Source: Clostridium sp. Marseille-P299 (GTDB lineage Bacteria; Bacillota; Clostridia; Lachnospirales; Lachnospiraceae). Taken from it: 64,000 bases of DNA. Every line of letters starts with the position of its first letter. The first letter of the stretch is position 1. Positions 46,790-55,119 of this stretch are shown piece after piece. The stretch lies in the NCBI RefSeq assembly GCF_900078195.1, contig NZ_FJVE01000007.1, positions 2,108,001 to 2,172,000 on the forward strand. The letters run 5' to 3'. A program made the translations under genes and the position numbers. Under the pieces are notes generated by a model, which saw only the letters and a program-made list of their open reading frames with translations, did no database searches and was not told the DNA's origin.

Positions 46790-47299
46790 TCATTTTAAAT
46801 ATTGAAACACCGCATCTCCAAAAATATATCCAGCACCAATGAAAATAAAATTCCAAACAAAAATACCAAGTGCTGAAAATAATGTATATTTCATAAAATT
46901 CATTTTAGCTACACCCGCAGGTATAGATATTAGGGTACGTATCATTGGTATTAATTTAGCTATAAAGATTCCAATACAACCTTTACTTCCTACCCACTGA
47001 ATTAACGATGTAATCTTTTCTTGCTGCTTTGGAAACTTTTTCATAAACTTAGTTAAAAAAAGTTCACCACCAAAAAATCCAACACCATATAAAATCCAAC
47101 TTCCTACAAGTCCAGCAAACAATGAAATAAGTAATGTCATGATTAAACTTAATCTACCATTGGCTGATAAGATTCCTGCAACTGGCATAATAATCCCCGC
47201 TGGGAATCCAGGTAAATTCATATATTCTAGTAGAATAATTAAAAATAAAAAGATTGCACCGTATTTACTTAAGTATTCCATTACAAAATTTACATCCAT
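46790..47299 (-). CDS. DedA/SNARE-associated membrane protein
   Basis: A 169-aa integral membrane protein with the DedA elements GFPAGIIMPVAGILSANGRL (about residues 30-50), GSWILYGVGFFGGELF and FIAKLIPMIRTLISIPAGV (about 115-133), and four to five helices. Family members move undecaprenyl phosphate or phospholipids across the membrane. A GTG at 47311 lacks a spaced ribosome site; GGGAG fits the ATG at 47299. First gene of the DedA-GT4-DUF374 run. Confidence 0.88.
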   Translation of the reverse strand: MDVNFVMEYLSKYGAIFLFLIILLEYMNLPGFPAGIIMPVAGILSANGRLSLIMTLLISLFAGLVGSWILYGVGFFGGELFLTKFMKKFPKQQEKITSLIQWVGSKGCIGIFIAKLIPMIRTLISIPAGVAKMNFMKYTLFSALGIFVWNFIFIGAGYIFGDAVFQYLK

Positions 47300-47769
47300 T
47301 TTCTCTCCCACAACTCCTATACATTCTTTTGTTTCGTAAAACCAAATAAACGATATATCAAAACATGGCTTTTTATGATTTATTTATGCATGCTTGTTAC
47401 TATGGGATTATTATAAAAAACAGAACGAAAGAGGCATTACAGAAAAAACGAAAGAAATTCTAAAGATTTTCTTTATAATTTTGAATATTGGGTATTTATC
47501 ACTGATATTTTGAGAGTGAAACGATTAGAAATGCCTATATTTTATTAAACTCTAATGGCATAGAAGTGAGTGAATCTGAATTGCTTCTAGAGAGTATAAT
47601 GCCGTCTCCGTAATTAGAAACGTATTCAAAAAAATCACTTTTACATTACCGTTTTATCTACTATTAGAGTATTTGTTTATGTTAATATCATAGACACCAA
47701 TCCATACATAACTCTAATATTAAAGATAAAATAGTAACGAAAAGTGATTTTTTCAACTACATGATTGAT
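47300..47769. repeat. Gap with a large imperfect inverted repeat beside the IS element
   Basis: Arms of about 43 bases at 47627-47670 and 47711-47753 (AAAAATCACTTTT, TTTTATCT and TATTAGAGT matched by AGTGATTTTTT, AGATAAAA and ACTCTAATA) with a 40-base loop. On the minus strand it is followed by TTTTTTTG. It may be the original terminator of degV, now cut off by the IS, or a small non-coding mobile element. The remaining sequence (47300-47626) shows no gene. Confidence 0.65.
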
Positions 47770-49094
47770 GGTAGTGTCAATAATTTTGTGTAAATAGTTT
47801 ATGCGTACCTTTCGGTAAACATATCCTGAAGTTTATCTGATGAACAAGCAAAGCCTCTAAGCTTTCTTGTAGACCATGATTCATTATAAGAAATCACTTT
47901 ATAATAAACGAGTTTACTACATGCGTCTTCTGTGGGTAGTGCATCCTTAGTTTTTACAAGACGACGTACTTCTTTATTAAAGCGCTCGATCCAATTCGTT
48001 GTATAGATGGATTTTCGCATAGAAACAGGGTATTTATAGTATGTGAATAAGTCCTCGTCATTTAACCAGGATTCCACTACACGTTTATAAGATTTACTCC
48101 ATTTAACAGCAAATTCGTCTAAAGCTGCTCTACACTGCTCTAGGTTTGGAGATTCGTATACAACTTTTAAATCAGCTGTAAAATCGTTGATATCTTTCTT
48201 ACGAACACTACGAATTGCATTACGAACTTTATGGACAATACATCGTTGAATATCCGCTTTTGGATATACTCTATGAACAGCATCGTCAAGTCCAGAGAGA
48301 CCGTCCATGACGAAGAGGAGAACTTCATCTACGCCTCGTTCTTTTATCTGGCGAAGATTATCCTCCCAAACATAAGCGCTTTCATTTACACCGATAAAGA
48401 AGTCTAATACTTCACGGTATCCATCTTCATCGACACCTAAAATGAAGTAAACGGCGTCACTTGATACTGTATCTCTTCTTAATTTAAGATGTAAAGCATC
48501 AATATAAATGACACTGTACCTCTTCTTTAGAGGACGCTTATGCCACTGTTCAATTTCTTCAAGAGCAACATCAGTGATATTACTTACTGTAGCCGCACTA
48601 TAAGAATTTCCATAAAGTTTTTCAATGATGTTAGCAATTTCACGTGTAGATACTCCACTTGCATACATGCGGATGATCATGGTTTCTAGCCAATCATCTC
48701 TTCTTGCATATGGTGGAATGAGTTGTTGTTCAAACTCATTATTACGGTCACGAGGAATTTTAAGATTCTCAATCAGACCGTATTTGGTTTCATAATTACG
48801 GGTATAGTATCCGTTGCGTGAATTGCCAGTACCATGTCCTTCGTAGCTATATTTACTGTACTGGAGAATGTTAGTGAGTTCTTCCTTCATCAAGGTTTCC
48901 ATGGTTTGTTTTAATAGACCAAGAATATACTCTTCAAAAAAAGAGTTTAAGTCTAGATTTTCTTTTTGATTTTTGTTATTATTAGTCATAGGGAAGTCCT
49001 TCTTTCTTGGTTATGTTTTTCTTCGTCGTTAAACATTTTACCATGTCAGATGGAACTTCTCTATTTTTATTTACACAAAATATTTTACACTATC
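47770..49094 (-). mobile_element. Complete IS256-family insertion sequence
   Basis: A 1325-bp element. The left end begins GGTAGTGTCAATAATTTTG (47770-47796) and the right end is its imperfect 27-bp inverted copy (49068-49094; outermost GATAGTGTAAAATATTTTG when read inward). It is flanked by a perfect 8-bp direct repeat TGATTGAT at 47762-47769 and 49095-49102, the target duplication typical of IS256. The single transposase gene is intact, so the copy may still be active and is probably recent. Confidence 0.93.
47799..48989 (-). CDS. IS256-family transposase (mutator type)
   Basis: A 396-aa DDE transposase, full length. The catalytic triad lies in YIDALHLKL (about residue 162), LFVMDGLSGL (about 226) and NWIERFNKEVRRL (about 334). 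DNA-binding features include the GNSRNGYYTR segment and the helix-turn-helix near YASGVSTREIANIIEKLYG. AAGGACTTCCCT precedes the ATG. Both ends of the element lie within 105 bases of the gene. Confidence 0.96.
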   Translation of the reverse strand: MTNNNKNQKENLDLNSFFEEYILGLLKQTMETLMKEELTNILQYSKYSYEGHGTGNSRNGYYTRNYETKYGLIENLKIPRDRNNEFEQQLIPPYARRDDWLETMIIRMYASGVSTREIANIIEKLYGNSYSAATVSNITDVALEEIEQWHKRPLKKRYSVIYIDALHLKLRRDTVSSDAVYFILGVDEDGYREVLDFFIGVNESAYVWEDNLRQIKERGVDEVLLFVMDGLSGLDDAVHRVYPKADIQRCIVHKVRNAIRSVRKKDINDFTADLKVVYESPNLEQCRAALDEFAVKWSKSYKRVVESWLNDEDLFTYYKYPVSMRKSIYTTNWIERFNKEVRRLVKTKDALPTEDACSKLVYYKVISYNESWSTRKLRGFACSSDKLQDMFTERYA

Positions 49095-49096
49095 TG

Positions 49097-49158
49097 ATTG
49101 ATACAACTATATAATTGATACATCTATAATTGATACATCTATATAATTGATATAAATA
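49097..49158. repeat. Tandem repeat, 15-17-bp unit, next to the degV stop
   Basis: Units close to ATTGATACATCTATATA are repeated three to four times and end one base before the degV stop codon. The IS256 element inserted at the left edge of this array, its target duplication TGATTGAT including part of a unit. Confidence 0.75.
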
Positions 49159-49159
49159 T

Positions 49160-50044
49160 TTAATCTAAATATTGCTCATAGGCAGTTTCTTTCGCATCTA
49201 AAAAGCAAATTCCAATGATACCACGTCCAGTATGTGCCCCTATAGCACATCCTACCACCGTAATTAATGAATCTTTTTGGTGCAACAATTCGTCTGATTG
49301 CTGTAGCACAAAATGAAGTGCTTCTTCATCTTCGCCATGACAAAATGCGATGGTTTGTTTCTCTACATCCACGCCATTCTCTTTCACAAACTGCACCAGT
49401 TCTTTTAATGAACGTTTGCGCCCACGAACGGTTCGTAAAACTTTGAGTGCACCATTTTCATCAACAGTAATAATCGGCTTCATATCAAGTGTTTCAGCTA
49501 TATTTCCTTTCCACTTTGAAAGTCTTCCACCCTTGATTAGATAATTAAGTGTGCTTACCGTAAAAATATGACGAATATGTTCAATATAAAACTTAGAAGC
49601 TTCTATAATTAAGTCTTTTGATGCACCATTGCTTTGCATTTGTAATAATTTATACACTAATAAACCAAAACCCACAGAAGCGCATTTTGAATCTATAATT
49701 GTTAAATCAAACTCAGGGTATTGTTCTAAAATGTTTTCTTTTGCAATGCTGGCTGCATTATAGGTCCCTGCAATCCCTGTTGAAAAACATAAGTAAATAA
49801 CAGAATCATTGTTCTTTGCATAAGGCAAAAAAGCTTCTTCAAACATAGCAGGATTTATATGATATGTTTTTACATCTCTTTTTGTATCATCTAATATTTC
49901 ATAGAATTCTTTTGTTTTTAGAGTTTTACCATCCAAATAATCAATATCATCAATAACAACAGGTGTTGGTATCACATGCAATTCATATTTTTCAATTATC
50001 TCTTTTGGTAAATCCGATGCTGAATCAGTAATAATCTTATACAT
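49160..50044 (-). CDS. DegV-family fatty-acid-binding protein
   Basis: A 294-aa two-lobe protein of the DegV/FakB family, which holds a fatty acid for phosphorylation by FakA. N-terminal IITDSASDLPKE, CFSTGIAGTYNAA with the fatty-acid-contacting serine/threonines (about residues 88-100), and ending HTGRGIIGICFL. GAAAGGATAG lies ahead of the ATG. It stands alone; the former downstream region is disrupted by the IS256 element. Confidence 0.92.
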   Translation of the reverse strand: MYKIITDSASDLPKEIIEKYELHVIPTPVVIDDIDYLDGKTLKTKEFYEILDDTKRDVKTYHINPAMFEEAFLPYAKNNDSVIYLCFSTGIAGTYNAASIAKENILEQYPEFDLTIIDSKCASVGFGLLVYKLLQMQSNGASKDLIIEASKFYIEHIRHIFTVSTLNYLIKGGRLSKWKGNIAETLDMKPIITVDENGALKVLRTVRGRKRSLKELVQFVKENGVDVEKQTIAFCHGEDEEALHFVLQQSDELLHQKDSLITVVGCAIGAHTGRGIIGICFLDAKETAYEQYLD

Positions 50045-50371
50045 TCTCTTATCTATCCTTTCTATGTACGTTTTATCACAAAGTAACTATGAACCCTTAA
50101 TAATTATCCTCTTGTTTTATTATCATATTTTACCATGTTTTTTTATTTAATGGTACATAAAATGTCGAACTTTGATGTTTTTCATATATGCCTTTCATAT
50201 ATTCCTTTTAATATATATAAACTTTAAATCCATAAGAATTACAAAAAAAGAAGTTGCCCTACAATACAACTTCCTTTTGTAAGGCAACTTCTTTTTATTT
50301 CATTTTTTGTTATTCCTTATTTCTCTATTTAATTCTTAGTATTCTCTTTTTAATGTTTTTAAATTAATTGC
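50045..50371 (-). terminator. Gap with the hsp20 terminator
   Basis: Arms AAGAAGTTGCC and GGCAACTTCTT with an inner TACAA/TTGTA helix (about 50249-50291); the minus strand continues TTTTTGT. It lies 80 bases past the hsp20 stop. The rest of the gap is AT-rich and without a gene. Confidence 0.85.
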
Positions 50372-50824
50372 TTACCCTTCAATTTCAATTCTTTTTTCAG
50401 ATTCAACTAATTTCTGTTCCTCTATTTTTGGCACCGTTAGATGTAAAATACCATTTTCAAATTTTGCTTTTACATCCTCTTGTTTAACACCTTTTCCGAC
50501 AAAGAAGCTTCTCTGGCAATGTCCAGTATATCTTTCTCGTCTGATATAATTACCATCTTCATCCTTCTCATCATTATTTACATTACGAGAAGCACTGATT
50601 GTCAAATAGCCATCTTCCAATTTTGCGCTTACATCTTCTTTCTGGTATCCTGGAAGATCAATATCAAATTCATAATTACCGTCTTTTTCTTTTACATCGG
50701 TCTTTAAAAGATTGGAATTCCTATTACCAAAGATTAGATCGCGATCCGTTGAAAACATTGAATCAAATGGGTTACTCATGAAATCATCAAATAAACTTCC
50801 TCTAAAAATACTTGGCATCATCAT
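50372..50824 (-). CDS. Small heat-shock protein Hsp20
   Basis: A 150-aa alpha-crystallin-domain chaperone that holds unfolding proteins. The alpha-crystallin domain (about residues 40-140) has YEFDIDLPGYQKEDVSAKL, RRERYTGHCQRSFFVG and the closing GILHLTVPK. AAGGAGG lies nine bases before the ATG. It is controlled by a CIRCE element and a consensus promoter about 120 bases upstream. Confidence 0.95.
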   Translation of the reverse strand: MMMPSIFRGSLFDDFMSNPFDSMFSTDRDLIFGNRNSNLLKTDVKEKDGNYEFDIDLPGYQKEDVSAKLEDGYLTISASRNVNNDEKDEDGNYIRRERYTGHCQRSFFVGKGVKQEDVKAKFENGILHLTVPKIEEQKLVESEKRIEIEG

Positions 50825-50921
50825 AAGTCATTCCTCCTTTTTTATTCTCACAATATGTTGACACCTAACAATGTGTTTCTAGTTAATTGGATTATTTATA
50901 ATCCTCATCTGCTATACTTGT

Positions 50922-50964
50922 ACTATAACACACATTATTAGCACTGTCAATAGGTGAGTGCTAA
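50922..50964 (-). promoter_or_regulatory. CIRCE operator (HrcA site) overlapping the hsp20 promoter
   Basis: The palindrome TTAGCACTG-N9-GAGTGCTAA (50938-50964) matches CIRCE at 17 of 18 arm positions. On the minus strand the -35 TTGACA (50945-50950) sits inside it, with 17 bases to TATAGT (50922-50927). HrcA binding would block RNA polymerase; heat would release it. Confidence 0.95.
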
Positions 50965-51109
50965 TTTGTTTGTGAAAAAATTGTGAATTCCTGGTTTTCC
51001 TTGATTTTACGGGATTCACGTCGGTTTTTCTTATTGGAACAGACTGACCTTGTTCATCCGCCATATTGTTTTACAATCGTACTTGCTATATATAATCCCT
51101 CATGGATTA

Positions 51110-51946
51110 CTATTCTTCACAAGAGATAGCTTTTGCTACATGATACTCATTATTGATATTAACAGCAACTGCTGTTTCGGGGTCTGTTCTATTGATTGTA
51201 TAAATAGTTTTATAGACCCAATTTATACGCTGGATATGTTTACTGTTTTCTCCAGTCCAATCAATTCTATTTTGCTCTTCTTTAGAAATAGGCTGTTTCG
51301 TATTCATATCAAACAATATACTTTCTGCCAGTATATCTAAATAACTTCCTAACTGATCAGAAGATATAATTTCATCTGTAATCTGATAGACAATGTCTCC
51401 TTTTATTAACTGGGTACAGTTTTCTTTACTGATGGTAAACTTCTGACTATGGAGTGAATTTCCTATATTAGAAAATTGGATAAGATTATCGTTTTTAGTA
51501 ATCTTGTTTACCAGAACTGCCCTATGAAAACCACCATTTACATCAATAATCAATGAATCAAGGTCATTATCCTTAGTATTATAAATGTTGAGATAAGACA
51601 CAGTATAGACCTCACTAGTATATTTTTGAGAAATCTTCACAATTTCATTAGCTAGTTTTTTATCCGAATCTATTTGTTCCAAAAGATTTCCCTGTTCATC
51701 AACAACAAGCAATTTATGAATATATCCCACCCATTCGCCTAAATCCGAATTTGCGACTGTATCGTTAAGTATTACATAATCATTCATATTATAAGTAAAT
51801 CGTGTGATATCTTCTTCATTAACGAAACCTTTCTCTTTTGTTTCTTGATATTCTGTATTATTTCTAATTAAGGAACACCCAGAAATAACACTGCTTATAC
51901 ATAAAAAGCATACAATAATAAATCCTCTTTTTAATGGTTTACTCAT
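51110..51946 (-). CDS. NisI/SpaI-like lantibiotic immunity lipoprotein
   Basis: A 278-aa lipoprotein. The signal peptide ends in ISGC with the lipidated cysteine at residue 24. The sequence lines up by eye with remembered NisI along its length: early FTYNMNDYVILND, then HKLLVVDEQGNLLE, DVNGGFHRAV, and the C-terminal block IVYQITDEIISSDQLGSYLD followed by ENSKHIQRINWVYKTIYTI. NisI-type proteins trap lantibiotics at the cell surface. GGGAGGAAAG precedes the ATG. It follows the remnant of a LanF-type ATPase by 45 bases; no lantibiotic synthesis gene is in the window. Confidence 0.78.
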   Translation of the reverse strand: MSKPLKRGFIIVCFLCISSVISGCSLIRNNTEYQETKEKGFVNEEDITRFTYNMNDYVILNDTVANSDLGEWVGYIHKLLVVDEQGNLLEQIDSDKKLANEIVKISQKYTSEVYTVSYLNIYNTKDNDLDSLIIDVNGGFHRAVLVNKITKNDNLIQFSNIGNSLHSQKFTISKENCTQLIKGDIVYQITDEIISSDQLGSYLDILAESILFDMNTKQPISKEEQNRIDWTGENSKHIQRINWVYKTIYTINRTDPETAVAVNINNEYHVAKAISCEE

Positions 51947-51991
51947 AATTTCTTCTTTCCTCCCATCGATTGCCCCACATATATACTGCTA

Positions 51992-52188
51992 TCAAAGCAA
52001 CTCTTTCAGATTTTCAAAAGCTGTTAAATTTTCATATAATGGTGGCATTGCAATAAGCGTTCCAATGTTTTCAGTGGTCCTAAAAGACCATATATACAGT
52101 TTTTTCTAATGTTTAATGATACATTTTGTACTGCTTTTTGTTGATTAAATTCTTTACAAAGATTGCGTGTTTTCAATATCATATTCAT
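51992..52188 (-). pseudogene. Remnant of a LanF/BcrA-type lantibiotic ABC transporter ATPase
   Basis: From the ATG at 52188 the frame gives ILKTRNLCKEFNQQKAVQNV and then IYGLLGP, exactly where an ABC ATPase should continue with NGAGKS. Instead the Walker A region is missing, and a second frame takes up the family's next block, NIGTLIAMPPLYENLTAFEN, then LKELL and a stop. So an internal deletion of roughly 45-50 codons with frame change, plus loss of all the C-terminal part, destroyed the gene. GAAAGGA is still present before the ATG. It lies immediately upstream of the NisI-like gene, as in lanFEG-lanI sets. Confidence 0.82.
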
Positions 52189-52271
52189 AATTTTAATATC
52201 CTTTCTTTAAGTTCAGATATAGAATACAAAGCATTCTTGAAGATTTCATAAAGATTTTCATTTTATACAAA

Positions 52272-52310
52272 ATTAAAGGCGTGCAAATCCCATACGAGAA
52301 ATGCACACCT
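52272..52310 (-). terminator. Terminator after the frameshifted membrane gene
   Basis: Arms AGGCGTGCA (52277-52285) and TGCACACCT (52302-52310), one mismatch; the minus strand continues TTAATTTTG. It ends the 53114-52394 transcript and separates it from the ATPase remnant. Confidence 0.7.
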
Positions 52311-52393
52311 TAGTCATTTATCCAACAATTTTCCAACTATCATCATTTAGAGTGTCGGGTTAAACTGTAAAATCTATCTACTTTTCCGTAGCT

Positions 52394-52769
52394 TTACTTT
52401 ATCCCCCTTACGAAAGGAATCAAGCAAAGTAATACAACGATTCCGACGATACCAATAACAATTCCAATTACCATTTGGCTCCACACCATAGTCATACACA
52501 TACCAATGCCAAATAGCAATGATCCAATAATTGCAATTATAACAGTACCAACTGTTTTTCTTGAGAGCTTTATCGGCTCCTTCTTCTCCATCTTTCTCCA
52601 GGTAATTAACATAACCAAAAGTACTACTAAACCAATGCCCCCCCATTGCAACACCTGGCTTAAATGCATTCCATTCTGGTAGTAGGCACATACACATGCC
52701 AAGTGCCAGAAAAATTCCTCCTAGTGTTCCTAAAACCATCGCTACCAAACTACTTTTCTTCATATCCAA
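52394..52769 (-). pseudogene. Small membrane protein split by a frameshift in a G7 tract
   Basis: The first frame gives MKKSSLVAMVLGTLGGIFLALG..FKPGVAMGG; at seven G residues (52638-52644, minus strand) the hydrophobic sequence jumps to the next frame, continuing IGLVVLLVMLITWRKME to FVRGIK. A tract of six G would restore a single protein of about 124 aa with four helices and two matching halves (LGMCMCLLPEW and IGMCMTMVWSQ). The change may be phase variation, a fixed mutation or a sequencing error. It lies between the VVGGYK-repeat protein and the lantibiotic remnant. Confidence 0.75.
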
Positions 52770-52790
52770 TCATCTCCCTATTTTATCTTT

Positions 52791-53114
52791 TTAATAATTA
52801 TGTAACTTTGTTCTTCTTTTATTTTCTGCTAAAATCTCCTGCTGAGACTGCATTCTTTCTTCCATTTCTTTCTTGCTTTTTTCTTCACGAGCCTTATGCT
52901 CTGCTGCCAATCTTTCCTTCGCCTCTTCTACAGTTTCTCCATCTTTTGTAAGATAGTTATCCACGAATCTGTCTGATATTTTATTAAATCCTCCTACAAC
53001 GCCATTTTCAACCATTTTATAGCCACCTACAACACCATTTTCAATTTTTTTATAACCACCTACAACACATTCCTCAATCTTCTTATTTACTTCTACAAGT
53101 TTTGATTTTGCCAT
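52791..53114 (-). CDS. Small protein with VVGGYK repeats, unknown function
   Basis: A 107-aa soluble, highly charged protein. Residues about 15-45 hold three near-identical 11-residue units (CVVGGYKKIEN, GVVGGYKMVEN, GVVGGFNKISD), which should form an amphipathic helix; a coiled-coil-like Lys/Glu tail follows. AAGGAG lies before the ATG. Similar proteins occur next to two-component systems in Clostridia, but no function is known to me. It is 21 bases upstream of the frameshifted membrane gene and probably shares its transcript. Confidence 0.7.
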   Translation of the reverse strand: MAKSKLVEVNKKIEECVVGGYKKIENGVVGGYKMVENGVVGGFNKISDRFVDNYLTKDGETVEEAKERLAAEHKAREEKSKKEMEERMQSQQEILAENKRRTKLHNY

Positions 53115-53455
53115 ATTATTATCTCCTTTTTAAATTGATTTGTTTATGTTTCATTCGATGTTCATATATTACCAACGAATTGTTTGTGCAATATTTAAAT
53201 TTTGTTTAAGAAACGTTAATTCATCTTTTGTGTATCAAATCTAATATCATTGTGTATCTAATTCATTTATTAAAAGTAACTTCAACTACAATCATGACCA
53301 CCGACCTAAACATACCCCTTTTGTTAGACAGAAACCTAATGAAAGGGATTCACTTCATATAGCTAGTAATTTATTTTTATGATTGTGATAAAAAAAGGAC
53401 ACAAGCCAAATATTTTTAGCTATGTGTCCTTTATAACATAATGTGACGTTACCTA
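53115..53455 (-). terminator. Gap with the terminator of the kinase operon
   Basis: Arms AAAGGACACA (53394-53403) and TGTGTCCTTT (53423-53432); the minus strand continues TTTTATCAC. It ends the operon that finishes with the 53456-54010 gene. The rest contains a possible weak promoter for the 53114 gene (TTGCAC, 17 bases, TATATG) and, near 53290-53345, a non-coding stretch that recalls the end of an IS3-type element but cannot be confirmed. Confidence 0.75.
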
Positions 53456-54010
53456 TTAGTGTAAAAGCTTACTTCCTTTTTCACAAATTTCATAAACTTC
53501 ATCCTGTTTTTCTTCAATTAATGCAGTAACTTTTTCAGTTCTTTTTCTTACAACATTCTTATATATAAAATAAGGTAATATCCAACCTGCAAAAGCCGGT
53601 ATAGCCAAAATGATACATAATACGATCATTGGTGGCGTAGCCGTTACCGCAAATACAGAACCTGCCATAAAAGCTGTTCCTATAATTCCTACGATAAGTG
53701 CATACATGGTAGCTTTTGAAGTTTTTGACTTTTCCAAACGATCTATTTCTTTTATACAAAATTCAAAATTTCTCTGTAATCTGGTAAGTTCCATTTTATT
53801 TATAATCTTACGATCTCTCTTTAAACGTAGTACAACATTGGCATGGGAATTTGGTAAATTACTAGATATTTCAGAACTTAGATTATCATCGACTACCCAA
53901 CCAAAATTCTTATAACTATCAATTAGAAATGAAATTTTTTCTTTATTTGTAATTACTTCCTTATACTCATAACCCACAAATGAATGGCTATCTTTAATTA
54001 TATCACTCAT
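53456..54010 (-). CDS. Two-helix membrane protein of unknown function
   Basis: A 184-aa protein. The soluble N-terminal half (about residues 1-95) has a charged helical region (LKRDRKIINKMELTRLQRNF); two transmembrane helices follow (ATMYALIVGIIGTAFMAGSV and PMIVLCIILAIPAFAGWIL), then a Lys/Glu-rich coiled tail. Its ATG overlaps the histidine kinase stop by four bases, so it is translationally coupled to the two-component system and likely its output or accessory protein. Not recognised. Confidence 0.7.
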   Translation of the reverse strand: MSDIIKDSHSFVGYEYKEVITNKEKISFLIDSYKNFGWVVDDNLSSEISSNLPNSHANVVLRLKRDRKIINKMELTRLQRNFEFCIKEIDRLEKSKTSKATMYALIVGIIGTAFMAGSVFAVTATPPMIVLCIILAIPAFAGWILPYFIYKNVVRKRTEKVTALIEEKQDEVYEICEKGSKLLH

Positions 54011-55119
54011 AGATAGATCTCCTCACGTTTGTTTTCATATTCCATAGTGTTCTCATTATAAGTTGGAATGGTAACTGTAAAGGTAGTTCCTTTACCAATT
54101 ATACTGTTTACGCTAATTCTGCTCCCATGCAATTGCAGCACTCGTAAACTCAAAGCTAGGCCTAGTCCATTTCCTTCTTTTGAATGTGAAGTATCTCCCT
54201 GATAAAATTTATCAAAAATGTGCTTCATAGTTTCTTCACTCATTCCACAACCTGTATCAGAAACAGATACTATGACATAATCCTTTGTCGATGTTTGATT
54301 TAACGTTACAGTCCCACCATTTTCCGTAAATTTAATCGCATTTGATAACAAGTTATTCCATACTAATTCCATAAGACTTTCATCTGCACATATTATCGCC
54401 TTATCTTCCAAGTCTGCTTCAAATTCAATATTTTTCTTTTCCCATGCATCTTCAAATTGAATTGCACATTCACTTAACTGTCTACTAATATCATAAGGAA
54501 AAACTTCTGGTTGTATCTTCTGATTTTCAAGTTTATTTAACTTTAAAATATTTGCAATCAGATTTGCTAAGCGTTTCGAAGCATCTTCTATTGCTTTTGC
54601 ATATTCATATCTTTGTTCTTTTGAGATAACTTCATTTTGCAAATATTCTGCATAATTTTGAATCACTGCAATTGGTGTTTTTATTTCATGAGACACATTT
54701 GAAATAAAATCCGTCTTTAATGTTTCAATGCTACCAAGTTCCTCTACCATCTTATTAAAATCAAGAAACATATAATCTAAATAATCCAGCTTATCCGCAG
54801 AATGAATTGGAGGCACATAGACAGAAAAATCACCGTTGGCTACTTGATTCGTTGCGGCTGCAAAATCCTTCATTGGCTTTTCATAACGTCGATTTATCTG
54901 ATGGAATGTGATATAGGTAAATACTGATGCACACAAAAACCAGAAAAAAAGTATCATTATGATATGGATCGTTGCTACATTTTTGTAGTCTATGTATTCT
55001 CCTAAAATAATGAACTGTGCAGTAGTAATAAAGCAGAAAAATATCAACGTAGGAATAAAAATCATTAATCCATTCCAATAATTTCTTCTTTTTAAATCCG
55101 TTTTACCATCTATTTTCAT
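54007..55119 (-). CDS. Sensor histidine kinase with a very short extracellular loop
   Basis: A 370-aa kinase: helix 1 (about residues 16-39), only about ten outside residues, helix 2 (about 50-72), HAMP (FAAATNQVANGDFSVYVPP), HisKA NVSHEIKTPIAVIQNYAEYL (His near 147), and HATPase with NLLSNAIKFTENGG, DTGCGMS and GNGLGLALSLRVLQLHGS. The tiny loop recalls kinases that sense through the membrane or a partner transporter, such as cell-envelope and bacteriocin sensors. It overlaps the regulator by four bases and the next gene by four. Confidence 0.9.
   Translation of the reverse strand: MKIDGKTDLKRRNYWNGLMIFIPTLIFFCFITTAQFIILGEYIDYKNVATIHIIMILFFWFLCASVFTYITFHQINRRYEKPMKDFAAATNQVANGDFSVYVPPIHSADKLDYLDYMFLDFNKMVEELGSIETLKTDFISNVSHEIKTPIAVIQNYAEYLQNEVISKEQRYEYAKAIEDASKRLANLIANILKLNKLENQKIQPEVFPYDISRQLSECAIQFEDAWEKKNIEFEADLEDKAIICADESLMELVWNNLLSNAIKFTENGGTVTLNQTSTKDYVIVSVSDTGCGMSEETMKHIFDKFYQGDTSHSKEGNGLGLALSLRVLQLHGSRISVNSIIGKGTTFTVTIPTYNENTMEYENKREEIYL

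Noticed and set aside
52394..52769. Two independent overlapping small genes
   Set aside because: The two frames are complementary halves of one hydrophobic protein joined exactly at the G7 tract; the second frame has no ribosome site of its own.
53290..53345. End of an IS3-type element
   Set aside because: A stretch resembling known IS3-family ends (GTCTAACAAAAGGGGT on the minus strand) is visible, but no transposase piece, partner end or target duplication was found.
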